The notes below the pieces were generated by a model that was not told the origin of the DNA, ran no database searches, and saw only the letters and a list, made by a program, of their open reading frames with translations. The position numbers were made by a program, and so were the translations under genes. Shown here piece by piece: positions 45,633 to 52,323 of a DNA stretch of 52,323 nucleotides. The stretch spans positions 1-52,323 of the forward strand of contig CALJGI010000001.1 of NCBI GenBank assembly GCA_938074045.1. Reading direction: 5' to 3'. Each line of letters begins with the position of its first letter. Positions within the stretch are counted from its first letter, which is position 1. This stretch comes from an uncultured Halieaceae bacterium. GTDB taxonomy: Bacteria; Pseudomonadota; Gammaproteobacteria; Pseudomonadales; Halieaceae.

Positions 45633-46493
45633 TTACGTTCCTGCCAGCGCTCTGTAGCTGGCTCTGATGGCCGTTTCGGGATTGTGGGGGTTATCGTTTT
45701 CCGCGTAAAAATGCTTTACACCTGCCGCCTTCGCCGCTGGAATCAGCGCCGCAAAATTTATGGTTCCTTGTCCGACATCGACAATATCGCCGTTGCTGCC
45801 CATATCCTTCACGTGGCATTGGGTGAATCGACCAGGGTGCTTGTCAAAATAATCCGTGGCGGAATATCCAGCTTTGGTGATCCAGTACAGATCCAGTTCC
45901 ATCTTGACCAAATCCGGGTCTGTCTGCTCCAGCAATACGTCGTAGGGGAGTTTGCCTTCCAGTGGCTGGAATTCGAAATCGTGGTTATGGTAGCCGAGTT
46001 CAATCCCGGCGCTGCGGCAGGTCGCGCCAGCTTGGTTGAGCGTTCTGGCAAGTGCTTCGTATTGCCTCATGGTTTGCCGCTGATCTTCCATTAGCCATGG
46101 CAGCACGAGATGGCGGTGGCCGAGCAACGAGGCTGTTTTGATGGCTTCGTCTAATCGCTGCTTTACGGTATCCAGTCCGACGTGAGCGGACGGCGCGCTG
46201 AGCTGAAGCTCCTGCAGTAGCGCACCAACGTGCTGAATTTCCTGATAGTGGTATCCGGCAAATTCCAGTTCGCGGTAACCGATGTCCGCTATCAGGCGAA
46301 GCGCAGAATCAAAGTCTGCACTTAGTAAGTCGCGCACGGTATACAGTTGCAGTCCGATTTTTTCCAGGGGTAGTAGGGCATCGGAGTGGCTTCCGCCACT
46401 GTGTACATTGCGTGATGTCAAAAGTGTAGCTCCCAGGGTTAGGCAGGACATGTTCCTGATCCAATCGCGTCGTGACAGGCTAGATGAGTTCAT
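45633..46493 (-). CDS. Exported sugar isomerase/epimerase-like TIM-barrel protein
   Basis: 286 residues of the AP-endonuclease-2/xylose-isomerase-like fold. The likely metal ligands are Glu and His in IELGYHNHDFEF, an acid in MELDLYW, His in QCHVKDM and Glu in FYAEND. The N-terminus SRRDWIRNM followed by a hydrophobic stretch is a Tat-type signal, so it acts in the periplasm. Relatives act on 3-keto-sugars (isomerisation or elimination). The start overlaps the GMC oxidoreductase stop by four bases. Confidence 0.83.
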   Translation of the reverse strand: MNSSSLSRRDWIRNMSCLTLGATLLTSRNVHSGGSHSDALLPLEKIGLQLYTVRDLLSADFDSALRLIADIGYRELEFAGYHYQEIQHVGALLQELQLSAPSAHVGLDTVKQRLDEAIKTASLLGHRHLVLPWLMEDQRQTMRQYEALARTLNQAGATCRSAGIELGYHNHDFEFQPLEGKLPYDVLLEQTDPDLVKMELDLYWITKAGYSATDYFDKHPGRFTQCHVKDMGSNGDIVDVGQGTINFAALIPAAKAAGVKHFYAENDNPHNPETAIRASYRALAGT

Positions 46494-48202
46494 GACAGTT
46501 CTCCGGCTTTTAGCAGGTTAGCTGCATGATTTGCCGCACGCGCTGTGATGGCCATGTAGGTTAAAGAGGGATTTTGGCAGGCGGAAGAGGTCATGCATGA
46601 TCCATCGGTCACATAGAGATTGGGTATATCGTGAGCCTGGTTATTGCCATTCAGGACAGATGTCTTCGGATCCCGGCCCATACGCGCCGTGCCCATTTCG
46701 TGGATGCACAGACCGGGCGGTGCAGCATCATTGTATTTCGACACATCCTCCAGCCCCGCCGCTATCAACATTTCCTCAGCGCTGTCCGCGATGTCTTGAA
46801 GCATCTTCATTTCGTTGTCACTCCACTGGCAACTGAAATGGAGCTGTGGCATTCCCCATGCGTCCACGTTGGTCTCCGAGAGCGTCACCTGATTTTCATG
46901 TCTTGGTAACATTTCTCCCCAACCACCAATATGCATTTTCCAGGGGCCGGGTGTTCTAATCGATTCCTTGAACTCAACACCGAAGCCCTTGGTCGATTCG
47001 GCTCCATGCCAGCCATCACGCCAGGCACCGCCCTGATAGCCGTAGCCGCGAAGAAAGTCCGGGTGTTGGTCAGTCACGTTTCTAAAACGCGGAATATAAA
47101 TGCCGGTTGGCCGCCGACCCCAATCGTATTTGTCCTCCATTCCTGCAAAGGTGCCGCTGGCGCCTGAGCGGAAGCAGTGATCCATCAAGTTGTGGCCCAG
47201 CTCTCCACTGGAGTTGGCGATGCCGGTTGGAAATTCGGTGGTGCGGGTATTCAGCATGATCTGCGCTGTACCCAGGGTGGATGCGCACATAAACACCACT
47301 CGGCCAAAGTATTCGGTGGTGCTGTGTGTATCAGCATCGATGATATTGACACCGCTGACCCGGTTTGTTTTCCCGTCATAGATGAGGCTGTGCACAATGC
47401 TGTCGGTGAGTACGGTGAGATTACCGGTGGCTGCCGCCGCGGGTAGGGTTGAGCTCTGGGTGCTGAAGTACGCGCCAAAAGAGCAGCCACGTTGGCATTC
47501 GTTGCGGCTCTGACAATTGTGGCGTCCCAGTCCACGTTGTTCTGCTGTTGGCTTGGTCAGATGAGCGGTGCGCCCCATGGTCAGGGTTCTGCCCGGGAAT
47601 GCCTTCTCGATGCGCTCTTTGGCGATTTCTTCCAGGCAGTTCATTTCGAAGGGCGGTTGGAATTCTCCGTCCGGCAGATGGGCCAAACCCTCTGCCTGCC
47701 CGCTCACACCGATAAATCGTTCAACCCGGTCGTACCAGGGTTTCAGATCAGCGTAGCGGATGGGCCAGTCCACGCCGTGGCCGTCCTTGGCATTGGCCGT
47801 GAAATCAAGATCACCCAGGCGGTAGCTCTGTCGGTGCCAGAGCAGAGATCTGCCGCCAAGTTGATTACCGCGAATCCAGCTAAAGGGCTTATCCTCATCA
47901 TGGGTGTATGGAATGGCTCGGTCGTCGGCAAAAAACTGCTTGGTGTAATCGCTGAAGGCGTAGCATTGGCGCTGAATATTATACTTGTCCTCAACCAGTT
48001 GCGGATCTACCTTGCCGCGCAGCGGCATTTCCCAGGGTGCTTTTCCCTCACCGGGGTAGTCCTGTCGGTGCACCACATTCGGGCCACGCTCTATCATCAA
48101 CACACGCAGGCCGCGTTCACAAAGTTCCTTGGCCGCCCAGCCGCCGGAGACGCCCGAACCAACGACCAGGGCATCAAAATGGTGCTCACTTATAGCGCCC
48201 AT
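46490..48202 (-). CDS. GMC-family FAD oxidoreductase, probable glycoside 3-dehydrogenase large subunit
   Basis: 570 residues. The FAD-binding motif VVGSGVSGGWAAKELCERG is at 14-32. The C-terminal part has the GMC active-site region CIHEMGTARMG and TDGSCMTSSACQNPSLTYMAI with the His/Asn pair. A Cys-rich segment (HNCQSRNECQRGCSFGAYF) is typical of the gluconate-2-dehydrogenase/glycoside-3-dehydrogenase branch. It has no signal peptide; its partner encoded just upstream does, so the pair is probably exported together through Tat. It overlaps the small-subunit gene by 13 bases. Confidence 0.88.
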   Translation of the reverse strand: MGAISEHHFDALVVGSGVSGGWAAKELCERGLRVLMIERGPNVVHRQDYPGEGKAPWEMPLRGKVDPQLVEDKYNIQRQCYAFSDYTKQFFADDRAIPYTHDEDKPFSWIRGNQLGGRSLLWHRQSYRLGDLDFTANAKDGHGVDWPIRYADLKPWYDRVERFIGVSGQAEGLAHLPDGEFQPPFEMNCLEEIAKERIEKAFPGRTLTMGRTAHLTKPTAEQRGLGRHNCQSRNECQRGCSFGAYFSTQSSTLPAAAATGNLTVLTDSIVHSLIYDGKTNRVSGVNIIDADTHSTTEYFGRVVFMCASTLGTAQIMLNTRTTEFPTGIANSSGELGHNLMDHCFRSGASGTFAGMEDKYDWGRRPTGIYIPRFRNVTDQHPDFLRGYGYQGGAWRDGWHGAESTKGFGVEFKESIRTPGPWKMHIGGWGEMLPRHENQVTLSETNVDAWGMPQLHFSCQWSDNEMKMLQDIADSAEEMLIAAGLEDVSKYNDAAPPGLCIHEMGTARMGRDPKTSVLNGNNQAHDIPNLYVTDGSCMTSSACQNPSLTYMAITARAANHAANLLKAGELS

Positions 48203-48735
48203 GTGCGTCCTACCTCCGAATAATCAACACAGCCGCGATAGGGGCCGGGAACCGGCAGGTAGTTAAGTTCCTGGGTGGCGCCAATTTCGGATGTGTAATA
48301 TCCAAGAACTGTCAGCTGTTTCACCCAGCTGATAAATTTTCCGGTCTCAGTGTCTGGTTCATCAGCCTCTACCATGGTGAGCAAGGCGACTCTCTCAGCT
48401 TCAGGCAGCTCGCTAAAATTTTTATCTAACTGACTCTGGCAGCGACCCGTCAGTGCTTCCATGCCAGACTTAAACCTGTTTCTGTCTGCAGGTTCATACC
48501 ATGCATTCAAAAGGTGCTCGATAAACTCGGGCACTCCAGCCTGGCTAGCTCCGGGTGTGCCTGTTTCTGGAATGATCGTGCCAGTGAGCTCAGTCAGCAG
48601 TGATCGTTCATTGCTATTCAGAATTGGTGTGACCGACTTCGGTGTGGGCGCTGCTACCAGGTCAGCAAATGCTTTGGAGGTTGGGAGCAGAGTCAGGGCT
48701 CCCAGCATGGTCTGTATCAGTTGTCTGCGCTGCAT
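48190..48735 (-). CDS. Gluconate 2-dehydrogenase subunit 3 family protein (small subunit)
   Basis: 181 residues. The start MQRRQLIQTMLGALTLLP carries a twin-arginine signal. The mature part has LTGTIIPETGTPGASQAGVPEFIEHLL, the mark of the subunit 3 family. These subunits escort and support GMC-type dehydrogenases, as in lactose/glycoside 3-dehydrogenases. First gene of the operon ending at 44707. Confidence 0.88.
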   Translation of the reverse strand: MQRRQLIQTMLGALTLLPTSKAFADLVAAPTPKSVTPILNSNERSLLTELTGTIIPETGTPGASQAGVPEFIEHLLNAWYEPADRNRFKSGMEALTGRCQSQLDKNFSELPEAERVALLTMVEADEPDTETGKFISWVKQLTVLGYYTSEIGATQELNYLPVPGPYRGCVDYSEVGRTWAL

Positions 48736-48808
48736 AGTTTAAGGTCCGGTCAATTGAACCTCAGCATAGCAAACCTTGTTGTGAGAGTAATTCTCGGGTG
48801 ACCTTTTT

Positions 48809-49351
48809 CTATAATGCACCTCGAACCGCGTCAACCCAGCGGCCGCTTTCCTTAAGGACATTGATCCAGATGGCCTCGGCGTCGGGCAGGGGAGGGCTGC
48901 ACACGGTGCGTAGCACGTCGTCGGGTATCTCCTCTGTCATGCCCATTTCCCGGTACATTTGATCGAGATCCTCGATACTGTTGCAGGCTTCCAGCAGTTC
49001 ATAGGTGGTGCCTGCAATCAGTAGGGAAATACCCAGATAGGGAATAGCTTCCCCGGGAAGTGCTGCGATGCTTTCCGCAGCGACTCGCTTGGTGCGGCTG
49101 GTAAGCCGTGTTCCAAAACGTCGCGCCGCCGCCTTGCGTTTTACCGCCACCATCTGGTTTTTCTTGATCGTTTTATTGCGGCTGTTGAGGCGTTGCCGCA
49201 GTACGTCGGAAACCGTTTGCACACCCAATGCGGTGGCCATAAACCCAGAAATGGCAGAGTTAAACCCGACACTGGTGAGGGTAAGTACATTGGTGCCGAT
49301 GAGTGTCACGAAGAAAAGTGATAGCAACACGCGTTTGATCAGAATAGACAT
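48809..49351 (-). CDS. Membrane protein of unknown function
   Basis: 180 residues from ATG 49351; a GTG three codons upstream (49360) is possible. One N-terminal helix or helical hairpin (about 5-45), a strongly basic middle (NRKTIKKNQ-like, KRKAAARR, SRTKRVA) and a second hydrophobic segment (PYLGISLLIAGTTY) are followed by an acidic C-terminal domain. I recognise no family. Isolated between the oxidoreductase operon and a divergent small exported protein. Confidence 0.6.
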   Translation of the reverse strand: MSILIKRVLLSLFFVTLIGTNVLTLTSVGFNSAISGFMATALGVQTVSDVLRQRLNSRNKTIKKNQMVAVKRKAAARRFGTRLTSRTKRVAAESIAALPGEAIPYLGISLLIAGTTYELLEACNSIEDLDQMYREMGMTEEIPDDVLRTVCSPPLPDAEAIWINVLKESGRWVDAVRGAL

Positions 49352-49421
49352 AGTAGCCACTCACTTGGTCAAGACGAGGGACTAATGTTACCGTGGAATT
49401 CGCTTAATAGGAGACGAGAAT

Positions 49422-49874
49422 ATGTTTTCAGCCAAATGGTTGTCCGCCATCGTGCTATCGCTGGTTGCAGTTTACGGGTGGGCGGAGGAGGCTACCGCAG
49501 AGTTTTCAATGGGCAATGGCGAACACAATTGGATACTGACCGAGGGCGCGACCCGGCAGGGTTCTACCTTTGTTTTTCCTGAGGTGCAGATCGATGGCAA
49601 TGGCTGGCTGGTCATGCATCCTTTTGAGAACGGCAAACCCAATGGTGATATCTATGTCGGCGTTACGTATTTAGCCGATGGCAAGTCCGTCGATGTTGAA
49701 ATCGAGGTGGACAATGATCCCGCCAGCGGCGATTACTACATTGTTATGCTGCACCGGGACGTCGATGAAGACCGCGAGCTGGATTTTGTATTTGTCGGCG
49801 ATACCGGTCATGTTGAAGACCGGGCTGTGTTCGAGGGAAGCAAGATGATTGGCCAGGCCTATGCCGCGCCCTGA
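49422..49874 (+). CDS. Small exported protein, possibly DUF7282-like
   Basis: 150 residues. AGGAG eight bases before the ATG. A signal peptide (about 1-22) precedes one beta-rich domain: DGNGWLVMHPFENGKPNGDIYVGVTYL region, VDVEIEVDNDP, YYIVMLHRDVDEDRELDFVF. The order of a strand reading like V-x-H, a Gly/Asp loop and an M-x-H-x-D-x-(D/N)-x-D segment recalls the DUF7282 domain of extracellular proteins; this is a weak pattern match. The following hydrolase gene begins 17 bases later. Confidence 0.65.
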   Translation: MFSAKWLSAIVLSLVAVYGWAEEATAEFSMGNGEHNWILTEGATRQGSTFVFPEVQIDGNGWLVMHPFENGKPNGDIYVGVTYLADGKSVDVEIEVDNDPASGDYYIVMLHRDVDEDRELDFVFVGDTGHVEDRAVFEGSKMIGQAYAAP

Positions 49875-49891
49875 AATATTCACCGGATGAG

Positions 49892-50710
49892 TTGAAGGTT
49901 ATCGCGTTGGAGTTGAAGCTCGATAATGGCGTGATGTACTACGACGTGCGTGGTGAAGGACCGAATATTGTCTTCCTGCATGCGGGCGTGGGCGATTCAC
50001 GAATGTGGGCTACTGTTGTCGAACTTCTTTGCAAAGACTACACCTGCATCACATGCGATCTCAGGGGCTACGGTAAGTCCTTTCTGCCGAATTCACCTTT
50101 CTCCTACGCACGTGATGTCGGTGATCTTATTCAGGAAGTGGCTGGTGGGTCGGCCTGGGTGGTGGGTGCTTCCTTTGGTGCTGCCGTTGCCATCGATACA
50201 ACGCTGCAAACGCCAGAGCAGATTAAAGGTTTGATTTTGGCGTCCCCTGCGGTGGGTGGTTTCAAGCCGGTTAGCGAAGTGCTGGAATTTGGGCGCAAAG
50301 AAGACGAGCTGTTTGAGTCCGGTGATATCGCGGCGGCGTCACAGCTTAATGTGGCGATGTGGTTGGCTGGCCCGCAGCGCCGGGTCGAGGACATGCCGCA
50401 GGAACTTTGCGAGCTCGTGTATGACATGCAACACCTGGCATTCACGCATCCCGAGCCGGAACACGTGGTGTTTGAAAAGCCGAGCAGCCCGGCGATTGAT
50501 AATCTGGCTAAGCTGAGCACGCCGACATTTATAGCTTCAGGTGAGCTGGACGCCCCTGAATTCCTCGCGCTTTCTCACCGCTTGAATGGGGAGATAGCCG
50601 GGAGCGAGAGAGTTCAGTTTGCCGATGTGGCTCACTTGTTAGTGATGGAGAAACCCCGTCAGTTTTCGGAATATGTGGGAGAGATTGTCGGTCGTTTGCA
50701 GACGGTTTGA
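49892..50710 (+). CDS. Alpha/beta hydrolase
   Basis: 272 residues. The nucleophile elbow is GASFG (Ser), the acid probably D in SGELDAPEF, and the histidine in VAHLLVMEKP. The oxyanion region reads FLHAGVGDSRMW, and CDLRGYGKS is typical of the epoxide-hydrolase/esterase branch. No signal peptide, so cytoplasmic. Only weak TTG starts are available: 49892, or 49907 with AAGG eight bases upstream. Substrate unknown. Confidence 0.82.
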   Translation: MKVIALELKLDNGVMYYDVRGEGPNIVFLHAGVGDSRMWATVVELLCKDYTCITCDLRGYGKSFLPNSPFSYARDVGDLIQEVAGGSAWVVGASFGAAVAIDTTLQTPEQIKGLILASPAVGGFKPVSEVLEFGRKEDELFESGDIAAASQLNVAMWLAGPQRRVEDMPQELCELVYDMQHLAFTHPEPEHVVFEKPSSPAIDNLAKLSTPTFIASGELDAPEFLALSHRLNGEIAGSERVQFADVAHLLVMEKPRQFSEYVGEIVGRLQTV

Positions 50711-50746
50711 TCCAGAAGTTTCTTCACCACGTCTCTGCATCCTGGA

Positions 50747-52201
50747 TCAGTGACACTCAAAGTCCGTGTCCCCAACCGGCTTGCAAAAATCACCCCACCC
50801 ATACTCCCGCCAGTAATCCACCAGCCCCATATCGCGTACCAGATCCTTGAAACCCGGCAGACGTCGGGTGTCCGCGTACCAGGGTGCCCACAGCGGCATA
50901 TCTGTGGGCGAGCGCAGCATGAATTTCAATGCCAGATCCGGGAAACCGTGTGTTCCGGCATATACCGCTGAACTGGAGTCCAGCGAGCTCGCGTCTGTGG
51001 TGTCATACAGGTTGGCCAGCCAATCATAGCGCGCCTGAGTGTCCTCAGGATTATTGTCGTACATCTCCTCAAAGGCAGCGAACACGTTGTCCACAGGTGT
51101 TGGGTGCTGACTCCACCTGGCGCCCCATTTTTCCACGCGCTCAGGATTTCCCGAGTGCCCGGCCAGCGCTGTTGCCAGGCCCAGGAACCGCAGCGACCCT
51201 AGTTGGTAGCCGCGTTCAAGTTCTGCGTCTGCCTCGTCCAGCCTTCCCGCATTCATGTAACCCCAGCCCAAATGCATGGCAACAAGGGTGGAGAGCGGTT
51301 CAACATCCCTGGCACGCTCAAGCAGAGCGATGGACTCTGTGTTGTGCCCCACCAGCTGCAGGTAGGAACCGAAATTGTGCAGAGGTGCAGCGAGGCTCTG
51401 AAACTGCAGCGCATCCAGGCTCTGCTCATAGAGCGCCTGGGCTTCGGCCCACTCGCCTTTTCTCGCGAGATTGACCGTGGCCGTGGCCCTTACGCTGGGG
51501 GAATCGGGTGCTACTTCCAACGCGCGTTGCAGCGCCTCGTCTGACCTGGCCTGTGAGTTACCTGCAGCTTCCGGACCAACGATCATTGGAAGCCTCATAT
51601 TGATGTGGGCAATGCGCTCCCAGGCCAGTCCATAATCCGGATCGAGATTGACGGCTGATCTGAACAACTCCAGGCTCTTGTCATGAGCCTGGGGTGTACC
51701 TTCCATGTAGATTTTCCAGCCCTGCAAATACTGTTGGTAGGCGTCGAGATTCCGAGTGCCACCGCGAAGCGCACCGATGTCCCCCACGCTCAATTTGATG
51801 CTGAGCGCGGTGCTGACAGATGCCGCGATTTCATCCTGCACCGAGAACAGTTCTTCAGGGTCCAGTTCGAAGGTATCTGACCACAGCTGATAGCCGTTCC
51901 CGACTTCAATCAGTTTGGCTGAAACACGCACTCGCTTGCCGGAGGATTGCACGCTGCCCTCGAGCACATGCTGCACATTGAGTCGCTTGCCGATTTCTTC
52001 GAGTTCAATGGATTTGTCTTTGAAATAGTTGGATGACGTGCGACCGGTCACTCTCAGTCCGCGCAGTTGACCCAGGCTGACTTGAAGCTCCTCAGCCAGT
52101 CCGTCGGCGATATAGGTCTGGTCCTGGCTCTTACTGAGATCAAGAAAGGGTAGTACCGCGATAGACTGTGTCTGGGGAACATAGTGTACGTCGTCAGCCA
52201 A
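50747..52201 (-). CDS. TolB-like/TPR protein lacking the usual N-terminal regulator half
   Basis: 484 residues from a TTG at 52201. The first 120 residues (SIAVLPFLDLSKSQDQTYIADGLAEEL, LNVQHVLEGSVQ, RVRVSAKLIE, QLWSDTF) form the TolB-like/FlgO-type domain common after the membrane helix of CadC-like regulators and some adenylate cyclases. About ten TPR-like helices follow, then a short C-terminal domain. The N-terminal winged helix and membrane segment normally in front are absent: a TAA stop lies 45 bases upstream in frame and no good ribosome site is seen. It may be a free cytosolic TPR protein or the 3' part of a broken gene. Confidence 0.7.
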   Translation of the reverse strand: MADDVHYVPQTQSIAVLPFLDLSKSQDQTYIADGLAEELQVSLGQLRGLRVTGRTSSNYFKDKSIELEEIGKRLNVQHVLEGSVQSSGKRVRVSAKLIEVGNGYQLWSDTFELDPEELFSVQDEIAASVSTALSIKLSVGDIGALRGGTRNLDAYQQYLQGWKIYMEGTPQAHDKSLELFRSAVNLDPDYGLAWERIAHINMRLPMIVGPEAAGNSQARSDEALQRALEVAPDSPSVRATATVNLARKGEWAEAQALYEQSLDALQFQSLAAPLHNFGSYLQLVGHNTESIALLERARDVEPLSTLVAMHLGWGYMNAGRLDEADAELERGYQLGSLRFLGLATALAGHSGNPERVEKWGARWSQHPTPVDNVFAAFEEMYDNNPEDTQARYDWLANLYDTTDASSLDSSSAVYAGTHGFPDLALKFMLRSPTDMPLWAPWYADTRRLPGFKDLVRDMGLVDYWREYGWGDFCKPVGDTDFECH

Positions 52202-52323
52202 TTTGGGACCATTAGGCCCGATTTTTAAGAGACACTTTTCTGCCAGTTATTTCTCCAGTCTAGCCTGCAAATCGCAGGTTGTGTAATTTCCGCTGGCTCA
52301 ACGTGCGGGATTTGATTAGCGCA

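Noticed and set aside
52203..52225. GC-rich hairpin followed by a T run on the plus strand
   Set aside because: No plus-strand gene ends nearby; it is inside the leader of a minus-strand gene.
1..52323. tRNA, rRNA, CRISPR arrays, insertion sequences, prophage or integrase genes
   Set aside because: None seen on either strand: no regularly spaced direct repeats, no transposase or integrase motifs and no tRNA-like cloverleaf that I could recognise by eye.

Overview
The window looks like a chromosomal stretch of a marine-type gammaproteobacterium. A member of the Cellvibrionales/Halieaceae group is my inference from gene content: a liu operon, type III CoaX, GloC, liv transporters with an acyl-CoA ligase, and many envelope lipoproteins. 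Base composition is moderately GC-rich throughout, except for an AT-rich regulatory gap at 438-858. I see no tRNA, rRNA, CRISPR array, insertion sequence or phage gene.

Left end (1-8739). A partial gene for an exported protein with 45-residue tandem repeats runs off the left edge. The gap upstream of it carries a textbook sigma-54 control region: a -24/-12 promoter, a perfect IHF consensus and an upstream palindrome. Behind it lie a very large sigma-54 activator (REC-PAS-GGDEF-like-GAF-AAA+-HTH-HTH) and a divergent QueD/PTPS-like protein. Ordinary genes follow: a 2Fe-2S thioredoxin-like protein, an MFS transporter, gloC and a DUF2288 protein.

Centre-left (7294-21727, minus strand). This is the most unusual part. 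Thirteen closely packed genes, most overlapping or a few bases apart, appear to encode one envelope machine. In transcription order they are: a periplasmic protein with a TonB C-terminal-like domain, a Ser/Pro-rich lipoprotein, a second lipoprotein, a TPR membrane protein, a PEGA-repeat protein ending in an FGE-like domain without cysteines, a small exported protein, an ExbB/TolQ/MotA-like channel, a degenerate actin/Hsp70-like protein with an FHA domain, two von Willebrand A proteins, two more lipoproteins and an M48 metalloprotease. Both VWA proteins have an N-terminal helix with an aspartate placed like that of ExbD, TolR and MotB. I infer a proton-motive-force-driven trans-envelope system in which VWA domains replace the usual ExbD/MotB periplasmic domains. 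I know of no described system with this composition.

Middle (21921-33471). A hotdog-fold thioesterase and recQ face a leucine/isovalerate operon, liuR-liuA-liuB-liuD, whose promoter contains a perfect palindrome that is probably the LiuR operator. Then come an NTF2/SnoaL-like protein, birA-coaX-SPOR protein, and a small zinc-ribbon membrane protein.

Right (33705-52323). An exported M3 peptidase, an ECHDC3-like crotonase lacking the catalytic glutamates, a complete Liv-type ABC transporter and an acyl-CoA ligase form a probable operon for import and CoA activation of an unknown organic acid. A bicupin and a PhyH dioxygenase follow on the plus strand. Next is a four-gene operon (Tat-type small subunit, GMC oxidoreductase, TIM-barrel isomerase family, DUF1080) that fits oxidative cleavage of glycosides through 3-keto sugars. 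The window ends with a membrane protein of unknown function, a small exported protein, an alpha/beta hydrolase and a TPR protein that seems to lack the usual N-terminal half of its family.
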